64,000 bases of DNA from Paludibacteraceae bacterium. Lineage in GTDB: Bacteria > Bacteroidota > Bacteroidia > Bacteroidales > Paludibacteraceae. The stretch is from positions 23,682-87,681 of the forward strand of contig JAFSTB010000028.1 in assembly GCA_017450685.1 (NCBI GenBank), written 5' to 3'. Both the position numbers and the translations under genes were made by a program. Shown one piece after another: positions 26,423 through 35,861 of this stretch. The stretch's first letter is position 1. Each line of letters starts with the position of its first letter. The notes under the pieces were generated by a model, which saw only the letters and a list, made by a program, of their open reading frames with translations, ran no database searches and had not been told where the DNA came from.

Positions 26423-29400
26423 TCAATATAGTATTATTTTACGTGTTGTGGTATATCCGTCAGCCATTCTGAGTACGAGCATATAGCATCCGCTCACACA
26501 CGGCAGTACGAGTGTTTGTTTAGTATCGGAGAGTACTGTTTCGGTGCACAGACGTCCTGTTTGGTCATATACATAACATCTGCCGTTAGTTGGTGTTTCC
26601 ACTGTTATCTGCGGTTGTTGTCTTGGAGCGGAAGTGGGATAGACGAGTATCGGATAGGGGTGCGGTGTACCTGCTTCCTGTATCACTATCGGGCAGGATG
26701 GCACATAGTCTTCGCCTTCGCGTGCAAGAGAGACATAGACAGTGTCACCCGGCGAGAGATAGTCGGACTGCAAGAAGGGTTGTGTACTGGTTATGTTCGG
26801 TTTGCCTACCACCGTCCAACGATAGCCGCTGAAACGGTAGCCGCCGTTATAAGCGTTGTTAAGCAGAGCCACCACATTACCCCAGTTCTGCTCCATTATC
26901 CACGACGGATATTTGATAGTGAAGTTAGTCTCTTGAACTACTGTTCCGCAGACACCGTTCGAGAGTGTGAGTCGGCAACGATATTCGCCCGGATTAACAT
27001 ATTCGCCGCCGTAACGAGCAGGCATAGGTATATGTATCTCACCGGAGAAGGGTTCTTCTTCTATATTCTCAAAGCCGGCACGTTTAGCCATATCGCCTAT
27101 GAACTGCAACGAATAGGTTTGTGGTCTGACACCGCTATAGACGGGAACAGCCACTATCTCGTTAGCATCGGCGCAGTCGTCACGCATACGTAGCGAGAGC
27201 AAGAGCGTGGAGTCTTGCACATGGAGGATGAATTGTGAGATAGCCGAACGGTTATAACGCAGATAGTCGAGTGTGTCATTAACGGTTATATTATCCTTAT
27301 ACCATACTCCGCTGAAGCATACGCTATCACCGCGACAGATGGTGTATTCAGTGGTATCGCGACGAGTGGTGAGAACGGTGAGGTTGAGGGTATAGGTGGT
27401 ATCTACACAGTCGTTATCGGCATCATAGACGTAGTCTTCATAAATGCCGGTGTCGTAGTATTTCTTGTTTCTCCACAGGAACGGTGTCTCGTAGTCGGCA
27501 ATGGTTAGTTTAGTGAGGTCGTTGATAGCGGGACGACTGACGGTGAGGTGCAGTGTGCGTACGCTGTCGCAGTTATACTGTGAGTTGAAGCGCACGGGGT
27601 AGTTACCGGGTCGGTGGTAGGGTTTGCCTTCGAACCACAGAGTATCGCCCGAACATATCTGAGCCGTTATATCTTCATAGATAGGCTGTACGGTGTCGAG
27701 GTTGAAGCGATAGAGCGAGTCCAAACCGCCATTGGTCCAGTAAGGTACGCGATAGGTGCCTACGGTGTCGAAACGCATAGAGCCGATATAGAACGGCGCG
27801 TTGGTACATTTATATTCGACACCCACTTCGGAGCACTTATTAGTAACCACATAACGTACTCGTCTTATACTATCGCAACCTGTGTCGTAGGTAGAGAACA
27901 CGTTCTCGAACGTCTCAGATGTATAGTAGAGTCTGCCTTCGTGCTTATATGGCAACTCGTCGTAACACAAGAGGATAGTGGTATCGAGCAGGAAGGAGCG
28001 TTTGCCTATGAGGTGCAACTCGAAGATAGAGTCGCATCCGCCAATAGTGCGCAGACTATCGTAATATATACCGGGTGAGGTGAGAACCACGTTGTTATGG
28101 TGTCCCCACCATGTGTAGCCTTGTCCTTCGCAGGCTGTCACCTCTTGTTTATAGAGGTAGGTCTGCGAGTGGTTGACCACATAGTGTATTATAGAGTCGC
28201 AACCGGTATGTGCGAGCAGTGTGTCATAGTAGTTGCCGGCTGTTCTGATGACGCGATTGAGCAGGTGCAGTTCATCGTCGTTGCATAAGGTCACCTTGAG
28301 TACCGTCTCCGGCACACGCGGATGAACGATAAGGTGTGTCCATACCACGCTGTCGTAACCTTGAATGGTACGCATAGTGTCTTTGATGATGGTGGACTGA
28401 CGATACTCCTTACGGTTGTGAACGTACGGGAAATCGGGTGAGTCGTAACATATAGTGACTGTATCTTCCACAAAGGCGGCGCTCATCACATAGAGGTGCA
28501 GACGGATGATACTGTCGCAACCGGTCACCGTCTTTGAGCGTTGATAATAGGTGCCGTGCTGGTATATCTGTTTGCCGTCGAACAGATAGGATTCACCCTC
28601 GCGTATGGTGTCATAGCGGTCGGTGGCATAGGTAGGATACTCATTGAGTATATATCGGATGATACTGTCGCAGCCATAGTTGGTTATCAGCGTGTCGTAG
28701 AAGACGCACGGCGGAGTATATTGTTTGCCCTTGAATATATATGGTTCGCCTGCGCAAGTACGCACTTTCTGTTCCACGAAAGCGGTGTACGACTTATTGA
28801 TAATGAGTCGTATGACGCTGTCACAGTCGCACGAAGAGCGCAAAGTGTCGTAATATATACCCGGCTCTTTGATGGTTCTGCCGTTGAAGTTATAGTACTC
28901 GTTGTTGCACAGTGAATAGGTCTGTGTATATACGTATGCCGAATCCACCTTGAGGATAAGGGTATATATACTATCCGTACCGCTTACAGTGGTGTATCTC
29001 TGCTCATAACGTCCTGCCTGTTCGTAAGGTTTATTGAACCATATATAGGGTAGTTGGTTGGTGCAGACATGCACGGTGTCATAGCGATAGAACCCTTCAT
29101 TGACAGTGAGATGGAGTCGGTAGATGATGCTGTCGCAGCCGGTGGTATTATACCTTAAAGTGTCGTAATACACACCTTGGTCTGTATAGTTCTTACCGTG
29201 CCATAGGTATGCGCCGCCGTGATTGACGGTGATACGCTCATCCACGAACATCGTCTCTTGACGGTTGAAGACCAGTTTGATAACGCTGTCGCAACCGTGG
29301 ATATTATATAAGGTATCCAAATAAACACCTGACTTCTCCACAGGGCGACCTCGGAACATATACACATCGTCGTTGCAAACGGTCACTTGCCGAACAGTGG

Positions 29401-32400
29401 TATCGGCTTTTGTAACGTAGAAATAGAGAGTATATATAGAGTCGGCACCTGTGGCGGTAGTCATATTCTGGGTGTATATACCTGTCGTTGATAGCGGACG
29501 ATTGAACCATATATACGGCAACTCATTGGAGCAAAGACGCACGGTGTCGTACTTGTAGTATGTCTCGTTGACGGTAAGGTTAAGGCGATAGATGACGCTA
29601 TCACAACCGGTAGAGGCATAACGCAAGGTATCCAAATAAACACCTTGGGTATAATACTTTTTGTTCCTCCATTGATAAACACCGCCTTGGTTGATGGTGG
29701 TACTCTCATCGATGAGCATTGTCTCTTGGCGGTTGAACACCAGTTTGATAACGCTGTCGCAGCCGTGTATATTATATAAGGTATCAAGATACACACCTGA
29801 CTTCTCCACCGGGCGACCTCGGAACATATATACATCGCTGTTACAAACGGTCACTTGCCGAACGGTGGTATCGGCTTTGGTAACAAAGAAATAGAGTGTA
29901 TAAACTGAGTCGGCACCTACTATGTTGGTGTAGTTTTGAGTATAAACACCTGTTTCAGTCAGAGGTCGATCATACCACACATACGGCAGTTCGTTGGAGC
30001 AACGTCTGACGGTATCATATTGGTGGAAACCGTCATTGACGGTGAGTGTGAGGCGATAGACAACACTATCACAGCCGGAAGCAACATAGCGCAGCGTATC
30101 GTAATAGATACCTTGGTTGACATACTCTTTTCCCCGCCACGGATAACTGCCGCCGGTGTGGATAACTATTTTCTCATCCACGAACTGCGACTCCTGACGA
30201 TTGAAGATCAGTTTGATTACGCTGTCGCAACCATTTATATTATATAAGGTGTCATAATAAATGCCCGATGTTGCCACGTCTTCACCTCTGAACAAGAATA
30301 CATCGCTGTTACATACACTTACTTGCCGAACGGTAGTATCTGACTTATAGGCTTTTATATGCCATTCGATGATTGAGTCGCAGCCATGTATGGTGGTTAG
30401 ACGTTGGTCTATTATATTCACTTTCCCGCCTATGGTCAGTTGGTCGGGGAAGATAGTGAGGTTTTCAAGTCGTAATGGCAGTGTGGATGAGCACAGCGTG
30501 GTATCTCTGCGTATGCGGAAGGTGTCGGCAGGCAGTATGCGGAAGCGGTAGATAGTGTCCGGCCCTACCTCTATGCCGAAGCGACCGATAGTGTCATACA
30601 CCACTCCGCGTACCTCTACCGTCTGTTCGGGGCATAGATAGAAAGTGTCGGGGTCGGAACATTTGGCAAGTTTGAGTTGCAGACTATATATACTGTCACA
30701 GCCATATTGGTTGACAAACGTATCTGCCACTATTGTGTCTTGCCAGAACTTGCGTTCGCGCCAACGGAAAGGCAGTGAGTCTTTACAGACTATGGTATCT
30801 AATGATTCGATGAATGCGGTGTCGATACGCAGGTCGAGCATAAAGACGACAGAGTCGCATTGCAGACCTCGTGAGTTGTCATAAGGTATGGCATCGGTGT
30901 AGATATTCGGTCTTGTCAGTGTCTGTCCTCGCCATGTGAAGGTGTCGTTTTGGCACATTGTGCGTGTCTGCATAATGGTGTCAGTGGCTTTGACAGTGAC
31001 GATAGTGCGATAGACGGAGTCGCAACCGAAAGCGGTGGTATAGGTCTTATCGAACACACCCGACTTTGTGACGGTGTCACCATTGACCACGATGAAGTCG
31101 CCTTGACAGATGTCGTGATACTCCACTTGCATGAAGTCGGGACTGACAACGAGGTCGAGCATAAAGACGCTGTCGCAACCATAGCGTGAGAGCAGCGAGT
31201 CGTAGTACAGACCTGTCTCATAGTAGTTATTGCCGCGCCATACGTATGGTAAGTCTGATGAGCAGAGACGTGCTTGTGTGGTATCGAAGAAGGCTTGGTG
31301 AACGGTCATCTCGAGTACAAAGACGCTATCGCAGCCGTGCTCGGTGAGAAGCGAATCGGTGTAGATGCCGGTCTTGTAGCAAGGTTTGTTTCTCCAAAGG
31401 AATGTGTCACCCTCACATATATGTTTGTATTGGCGAGTGAGGTAGTTAGGAGTGAAGTTCGTCACCACACGTGTTATACTGTCGCACCCGTGATAGGTGA
31501 GCAGGGTGTCGTAATAGACGGTAGGCTCATAGAAGACGGTGTCTCTATACTGTATGCCTTCGCCTGCGCAACCCCATAGTTGTTTCTCGCGGAAGGGTCT
31601 GTCCCAAACGGTGAGATTGAGTTGATAGACGCTATCCACACCGGCATAGGTAGTCAGACTATCGTAGTAAGTGCCGCCTTGATACAGCAGTTGGTGTCCG
31701 TTGAAGTCAAAGGGCAGATCGAAAGCACAGATGGCTGTATCTTTCTTATAGAAATGTACTTGATTGAAGTGCAGTGTCAGTTTGTAGATAGAGTCGCACC
31801 CTAAATAGGTGGTCAGCGAATCGTAATAGACACCCTCTTGTGTCAGTTCTCTGTCTCTCCATATATAGGTGCCACCGGCATTCATTTGGTCGTGCGTCTC
31901 CATCAGATACGATTGCAGACTATTGACCACCACGGTCACTATACTATCGCAACCGGTAGAGGTAAGCAATGTGTCGTTGAAAGTGGTAGGTTCAGTGATG
32001 TAATTACCTTTATATGAGATACTTTGTCCGCGACATATATAGAAGTATTTGGTGTCATACTGTGTGGGATTGACCTTAAAGTCGAGTGTATAGACGCTAT
32101 CGGCACCCCAGATGGAGCGGTACATAATGGTATAAACGCCTGTTTGCGTGAATTTATGGTCTTGCCATTCATAGAACCCTTCACTCTCACAAATGGTAGC
32201 CGTCTCGTAGAAATGGTAAGTGGGATGTGTGAACACTTCCAATTGGTAGATGGAGTCACAGCCGGTCACGCTCTTCAGGTTATCGTAGTACGTACCGCTT
32301 GCCACCACACGCTGTCCGTGCCAATAGAGTGTGTCTTGCTCCACTTTGTGCAAGGTGTCGTAGTAGTGGTAGGTGTTACCCACATTGAGTACGAGGGTGA

Positions 32401-33853
32401 TGATACTGTCACAACCTCGGTTGTTGAGCAGTGTATCGTGATACACACCCTGTTCGGTAAGGATACGCTCACGCCACATAAAAGTGTCACCCGGGCATAC
32501 TATCCCTTGCTCTGAGGTGTGAGGGATAGCGTAGAAGTTGATAACCAACCGCTCTATGCTATCGCAGCCGCCTACGCTGTATAAGGTCTTCTCATATATG
32601 CCGGTCTCAGTGATGGTATCGCCATGGAAATTATACATATCACCGTCGCACATCTCCACATAGATGGGTACTATATAGTTCGACACTTTGTTCACCACCA
32701 GCGTCACAATACTATCGCAACCTTTTCTCGATACGAGAGTGTCACGATATACACCTTTCTCGTCAATTATGGTGCCGCGGAAATCGTAGGTCTGACCGTC
32801 ACATATCTCAACATATTTCTCAGTATGATAGACGGTATCGGCAAAGAGGTGCAAGGTGTAGATTGAGTCGCGACCATTGACGGTCTCATATCGGTCGTAA
32901 TAGATACCTGTTTCAAAATACTCTTTTCCGCGCCATTCGAACGACTCATTGCCACCGCATATATGCACCACTGTATCAATAGTATAAGTGGGATAGTTAT
33001 ACACCACCAACTGATAGATGGAGTCGCAGCCATAGACGCTGAGGTGCTTATCTTGATATATGCCGGCTTCCGTTATTTTTTGTCCGCGCCATAAAGGTGT
33101 GTCCAACTCGTCCAAGTTGACGGTATCACTATACATATAGGTCGGCGCACGGTTGATATACATCATAATAACACTATCGCAACCGTAATAGGTATGCAGG
33201 GTGTCACTCACCTGACCTTCACTGATAACCTGACCTTGATAGACAAAAGTCTCGTCACCGCAGAGCCATATTGTCTGCTCCTCATATTTCTTTTTGGCTA
33301 TATGCAGTTTCAACTCAAAGAGGCTATCCACATCATTGCCATGACGGATGTCGGCATCCTCGGTCTGCTCATAGTAGTACTTACCGTGCCAATGGAAAGG
33401 CAGGTCGTTCTCACACACCGTGGTGTCCAATATGTTATAATACTCGGCTTGCCACTCAAGCACCAAACGGAAGATAGAGTCGCAACCCAACGACGACTGC
33501 TGATTGTCGTAATAGACACCGGCTTCCGTGTATATCTGTCCATCGTGTGCCCATTGGTATTCAGAGCCGTAACGCAGTTTGGCGCGCGTCTCTATAAGAT
33601 ATGAAGGAGCCAACTCCACCACTATCTGTATCAGACTGTCACGCTTACCGGATACACTATATAATGTGTCGTAATACTCACCGGGTTGAGCAATCAGATG
33701 ACCTTTATATTGGTATGTCTCGTTCCGACAGATTGTCAAATACTCTATGTGCTGAATCTCTAAACCGGCGGCTTGCAAGGTTGGCTGAGCAGCAGGCAAA
33801 CCCAACCACAACGACAAGATAAGCAATAAACCTGTATATAGCAACTTTCTCAT
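26423..33853 (-). CDS. Giant secreted protein 2: about three dozen GCDS repeats, T9SS-like C-terminus
   Basis: I take the start at 33853 (MRKLLYTGLLLILSLWLGLP, signal peptide), eight codons inside the longest frame, giving about 2476 residues. Almost the whole protein is a chain of 50-80-residue repeats with two landmarks: a T-x-C-x-x-E/D-x-x-P/Y-x-W/F-x-G segment and, ~30 residues later, GCDSIYxLxLxV. By eye there are about 30 CDS copies and 8 variants with Cys replaced (GADS, GRDS, GVDS, GTDS). The last ~250 residues hold a domain shared with giant protein 1 (YPSWIMEQNW) and a T9SS-like tail (SGCYMLVLRMADG, then RKIILY). Probably a surface adhesin or stalk. Confidence 0.85.
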   Translation of the reverse strand: MRKLLYTGLLLILSLWLGLPAAQPTLQAAGLEIQHIEYLTICRNETYQYKGHLIAQPGEYYDTLYSVSGKRDSLIQIVVELAPSYLIETRAKLRYGSEYQWAHDGQIYTEAGVYYDNQQSSLGCDSIFRLVLEWQAEYYNILDTTVCENDLPFHWHGKYYYEQTEDADIRHGNDVDSLFELKLHIAKKKYEEQTIWLCGDETFVYQGQVISEGQVSDTLHTYYGCDSVIMMYINRAPTYMYSDTVNLDELDTPLWRGQKITEAGIYQDKHLSVYGCDSIYQLVVYNYPTYTIDTVVHICGGNESFEWRGKEYFETGIYYDRYETVNGRDSIYTLHLFADTVYHTEKYVEICDGQTYDFRGTIIDEKGVYRDTLVSRKGCDSIVTLVVNKVSNYIVPIYVEMCDGDMYNFHGDTITETGIYEKTLYSVGGCDSIERLVINFYAIPHTSEQGIVCPGDTFMWRERILTEQGVYHDTLLNNRGCDSIITLVLNVGNTYHYYDTLHKVEQDTLYWHGQRVVASGTYYDNLKSVTGCDSIYQLEVFTHPTYHFYETATICESEGFYEWQDHKFTQTGVYTIMYRSIWGADSVYTLDFKVNPTQYDTKYFYICRGQSISYKGNYITEPTTFNDTLLTSTGCDSIVTVVVNSLQSYLMETHDQMNAGGTYIWRDRELTQEGVYYDSLTTYLGCDSIYKLTLHFNQVHFYKKDTAICAFDLPFDFNGHQLLYQGGTYYDSLTTYAGVDSVYQLNLTVWDRPFREKQLWGCAGEGIQYRDTVFYEPTVYYDTLLTYHGCDSITRVVTNFTPNYLTRQYKHICEGDTFLWRNKPCYKTGIYTDSLLTEHGCDSVFVLEMTVHQAFFDTTQARLCSSDLPYVWRGNNYYETGLYYDSLLSRYGCDSVFMLDLVVSPDFMQVEYHDICQGDFIVVNGDTVTKSGVFDKTYTTAFGCDSVYRTIVTVKATDTIMQTRTMCQNDTFTWRGQTLTRPNIYTDAIPYDNSRGLQCDSVVFMLDLRIDTAFIESLDTIVCKDSLPFRWRERKFWQDTIVADTFVNQYGCDSIYSLQLKLAKCSDPDTFYLCPEQTVEVRGVVYDTIGRFGIEVGPDTIYRFRILPADTFRIRRDTTLCSSTLPLRLENLTIFPDQLTIGGKVNIIDQRLTTIHGCDSIIEWHIKAYKSDTTVRQVSVCNSDVFLFRGEDVATSGIYYDTLYNINGCDSVIKLIFNRQESQFVDEKIVIHTGGSYPWRGKEYVNQGIYYDTLRYVASGCDSVVYRLTLTVNDGFHQYDTVRRCSNELPYVWYDRPLTETGVYTQNYTNIVGADSVYTLYFFVTKADTTVRQVTVCNSDVYMFRGRPVEKSGVYLDTLYNIHGCDSVIKLVFNRQETMLIDESTTINQGGVYQWRNKKYYTQGVYLDTLRYASTGCDSVIYRLNLTVNETYYKYDTVRLCSNELPYIWFNRPLSTTGIYTQNMTTATGADSIYTLYFYVTKADTTVRQVTVCNDDVYMFRGRPVEKSGVYLDTLYNIHGCDSVIKLVFNRQETMFVDERITVNHGGAYLWHGKNYTDQGVYYDTLRYNTTGCDSIIYRLHLTVNEGFYRYDTVHVCTNQLPYIWFNKPYEQAGRYEQRYTTVSGTDSIYTLILKVDSAYVYTQTYSLCNNEYYNFNGRTIKEPGIYYDTLRSSCDCDSVIRLIINKSYTAFVEQKVRTCAGEPYIFKGKQYTPPCVFYDTLITNYGCDSIIRYILNEYPTYATDRYDTIREGESYLFDGKQIYQHGTYYQRSKTVTGCDSIIRLHLYVMSAAFVEDTVTICYDSPDFPYVHNRKEYRQSTIIKDTMRTIQGYDSVVWTHLIVHPRVPETVLKVTLCNDDELHLLNRVIRTAGNYYDTLLAHTGCDSIIHYVVNHSQTYLYKQEVTACEGQGYTWWGHHNNVVLTSPGIYYDSLRTIGGCDSIFELHLIGKRSFLLDTTILLCYDELPYKHEGRLYYTSETFENVFSTYDTGCDSIRRVRYVVTNKCSEVGVEYKCTNAPFYIGSMRFDTVGTYRVPYWTNGGLDSLYRFNLDTVQPIYEDITAQICSGDTLWFEGKPYHRPGNYPVRFNSQYNCDSVRTLHLTVSRPAINDLTKLTIADYETPFLWRNKKYYDTGIYEDYVYDADNDCVDTTYTLNLTVLTTRRDTTEYTICRGDSVCFSGVWYKDNITVNDTLDYLRYNRSAISQFILHVQDSTLLLSLRMRDDCADANEIVAVPVYSGVRPQTYSLQFIGDMAKRAGFENIEEEPFSGEIHIPMPARYGGEYVNPGEYRCRLTLSNGVCGTVVQETNFTIKYPSWIMEQNWGNVVALLNNAYNGGYRFSGYRWTVVGKPNITSTQPFLQSDYLSPGDTVYVSLAREGEDYVPSCPIVIQEAGTPHPYPILVYPTSAPRQQPQITVETPTNGRCYVYDQTGRLCTETVLSDTKQTLVLPCVSGCYMLVLRMADGYTTTRKIILY
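28935..30340 (-). repeat. Three tandem 468-bp higher-order repeats inside giant gene 2
   Basis: The segment encoding TTVRQV recurs at 29384, 29852 and 30320, spaced exactly 468 bases (156 residues) each time. Each unit encodes three GCDS-type repeats in a fixed order: CNSDVYMFRG...GCDSVIKLVFNRQE, then GGxYxW...GCDSVIYRLxLTVN, then CSNELPYIWF...GADSIYTLYF. The second and third copies are closest, indicating recent tandem duplication that keeps the reading frame. Confidence 0.85.
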
Positions 33854-33864
33854 AATCAAAATAT

Positions 33865-34821
33865 TTATTCGTAACACTGACAGCCTCTATGCCAAGTACC
33901 GGTAGCACCGGTGCGGCTGCCGCCAAACATATATGTTATCTTCACTCCCACGAAATACGGAACGATGCGTGCATCGGTCTGCTTCAACGACAAGTACGGA
34001 TTAACCTTCGGCTCAGTGGCAATCGTCTCACCATTGGCATTGCGGTTGGGAAAACTGATGCGTTCCAGATTGGCATCTCCCGCAATAAGATTATTCAAAC
34101 CATACTCAAAATAAAAACCGACCTTGAGTAAGTTACACAACGAACCTCTTGTCCGTTTGGATGCCAACACATCATATCCCACCTCGCCAATGAGCGAACC
34201 GCCTACATTCATCTTCACCTGCTGCGAACCGCTGAACTCATTGTTTTCCAGCGGCGGAGAAGGCATAGCCACATATTGAGGATAGTCATATTCGAGGTCG
34301 AAAGTGCCACTGTTGTTCACCTTCGAGGAAAGAGTAAAACTCACTTTTCCACCTGCTCCGGCATAAAAACCGTTGTAATAATATCCGAACATAAGCGGCA
34401 CATCCACAAAGGTTAATTGTTGTGTCTGCTTCTCGTGGAAAGTGTAATTGAGCATCACTTGCTTACGGTCGGTCTGCGTATCCAAACCCGTATGCTCATA
34501 GTGGAAGTCATCAATTTTTGACTTTGAGTTATGCAGCGACAACTGACCGCCGACACTCATCCAAAAATGTGTGCGCCGAAACTCATAACCAATACCTAAC
34601 AGTCCGCCGAAACCACCGGTGGTGGACATAACGTCCACATCCTCACCAAGACCGGAATAACCACCACCGGCACTGACATAGATAAAATGGTAATTATCAC
34701 TGCTGCCACGATTACCGCGACTATAAGCCCTGCTGCCGTGACGGTACTGAGCTACCGCCAATAACGGCAAAAAAAGACTTAAGCCCAATAATAAGAACCG
34801 CATGTTGTTTGAATGCTTCAT
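33865..34821 (-). CDS. Outer-membrane beta-barrel protein (partner of giant protein 2)
   Basis: 318 residues. A signal peptide follows the start (MRFLLLGLSLFLPLLAVA from residue 7, then QY; an alternative ATG is at 34803). The mature protein has a basic Gly/Ser/Arg-rich stretch (SRAYSRGNRGSS) and then amphipathic strands (YVSAGGGYSGLG, FWMSVGGQLSLH, FYAGAGGKVSFTLS, VGFYFEYGLNNL, YFVGVKITYMFG). It is a paralogue of the barrel at 16788-17858. It ends in a Cys-containing tail (HRGCQCYE). The giant gene starts 11 bases after its stop, so the two are cotranscribed from the promoter at 34980-35010. Confidence 0.78.
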   Translation of the reverse strand: MKHSNNMRFLLLGLSLFLPLLAVAQYRHGSRAYSRGNRGSSDNYHFIYVSAGGGYSGLGEDVDVMSTTGGFGGLLGIGYEFRRTHFWMSVGGQLSLHNSKSKIDDFHYEHTGLDTQTDRKQVMLNYTFHEKQTQQLTFVDVPLMFGYYYNGFYAGAGGKVSFTLSSKVNNSGTFDLEYDYPQYVAMPSPPLENNEFSGSQQVKMNVGGSLIGEVGYDVLASKRTRGSLCNLLKVGFYFEYGLNNLIAGDANLERISFPNRNANGETIATEPKVNPYLSLKQTDARIVPYFVGVKITYMFGGSRTGATGTWHRGCQCYE

Positions 34822-34979
34822 ATCTTTTCTTTAAAATTCTCTTAACATTTAACCTTATCTTAATCTTTTATGTCGTAACCTCTAACTTCTCGTTCCGACA
34901 TACTTTGACACCTAACGTATTACATACTTTGACGTTTGCTTATACTTTTGCGCAAATGCATAGTACACAATATGCGCCG

Positions 34980-35010
34980 CAAAGGTAGGTATAATCTGTA
35001 AGTTACACAA
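34980..35010 (-). promoter_or_regulatory. Promoter for the barrel / giant protein 2 operon
   Basis: Minus-strand TTG (35008-35010), a 20-base spacer and TACCTTTG (34980-34987). It implies a leader of about 150 bases before the ATG at 34821. Confidence 0.7.
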
Positions 35011-35292
35011 GTTTTCAACATTTTTTTTCATTTTCTCACTCCGCACCACACTTTTTGCACTCATCTCACCTACCCTACGACTAACCAATTACTTAACCCA
35101 AGAAACAAAAGAAACCAAAATTGCATTTTCTTTACAAAATACACAACCCACTTTCCCCCACAATGTTAATAAATTGTATATATTACTAAATATAAGCACA
35201 TTACACACATACTCATACGTCAAGAAACCTGTTGATATACCTGTTGAAAACTTTTTTGTGGGGAATTGTGGGGATATATGAAAAAGTTTGCT

Positions 35293-35300
35293 TACCTTTG
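35293..35300 (+). promoter_or_regulatory. -7 element of the dcw cluster promoter
   Basis: TACCTTTG lies 45 bases before the mraZ ATG. The upstream TTG is at 35266-35268, 24 bases away, longer than the usual 19-20, so the -33 box is weak or uses another sequence. Confidence 0.5.
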
Positions 35301-35344
35301 CAGCGTCTTTTGGTAATCAAGTATATAACAGGCATCGACACACT

Positions 35345-35806
35345 ATGACTACATTTATAGGACAAATAGCAGCACGCACTGATGACAAAGGGCGTATCTT
35401 CGTGCCTTCCATCTATCGCAAGACACTGCAAGAGATGGGGTCTAAACGTATCGTCATGCGACGCGACACCGACAACGACTGCCTCATCTTCTACCCCGAA
35501 ATGGTATGGCAACAGAAAGTGAACACACTCAAAGCCGCTCTCGACGAATGGGATGCCGACGACCAACTGCTCCTTATGCAGTTTATGGCGGATGCCGAAC
35601 TGCTCGACACTGATACTCAAGGACGTATCCTGCTGCAAAAAAAGACGCTGGAAAGCATTGGCGCTGCACAAGATGTGCTCTTCGTGGGTATGTTAGACCG
35701 CTTTGCACTTTGGGCACCCGACAACTTCGCGCAAAAAAGAATGGAACAAAAGAGTTTGGCTGACAAGATAAGAGAAAAACTCAAAAGCAGTCAGCAAAAC
35801 GGATAA
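35345..35806 (+). CDS. mraZ: Transcriptional regulator / division protein MraZ
   Basis: 153 residues from the ATG at 35345 (MTTFIGQIAARTDDKGRIFV). The frame opens further upstream at 35288, but that start is inside the promoter. Two AbrB-like swapped-hairpin halves are visible: ARTDDKGRIFVPSIYR (9-24) and a second ELLDTDTQGRILLQKKTLESIG (about 83-104). MraZ binds direct repeats upstream of its own gene and heads the dcw operon in most bacteria. The gene is followed by rsmH after 55 bases. Confidence 0.93.
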   Translation: MTTFIGQIAARTDDKGRIFVPSIYRKTLQEMGSKRIVMRRDTDNDCLIFYPEMVWQQKVNTLKAALDEWDADDQLLLMQFMADAELLDTDTQGRILLQKKTLESIGAAQDVLFVGMLDRFALWAPDNFAQKRMEQKSLADKIREKLKSSQQNG

Positions 35807-35861
35807 TCATCTGTTTACCACAACCGTTCTGTAAGTTTACCCTATACACTCTCAGACCCTT

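Larger units (their letters stand above)
34822..35344. other. Intergenic region between the barrel gene and mraZ, with divergent promoters
   Basis: 523 bases without a gene. It holds a ~160-base leader of the barrel gene with a duplicated CATACTTTGAC, the minus-strand promoter at 34980-35010, an AT-rich stretch with long T and A runs, and the mraZ -7 element near 35293. The overlapping minus-strand frame at 35213-35671 is a shadow of mraZ. Confidence 0.6.

Noticed and set aside
17855-33853. Regular repeats that might be read as a CRISPR array
   Set aside because: They are coding repeats at the protein level with variable DNA sequence and no uniform spacers; no cas genes are near.
35213-35671. 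Minus-strand frame of 152 codons over mraZ
   Set aside because: It overlaps the confidently identified mraZ on the other strand and has no domain features.
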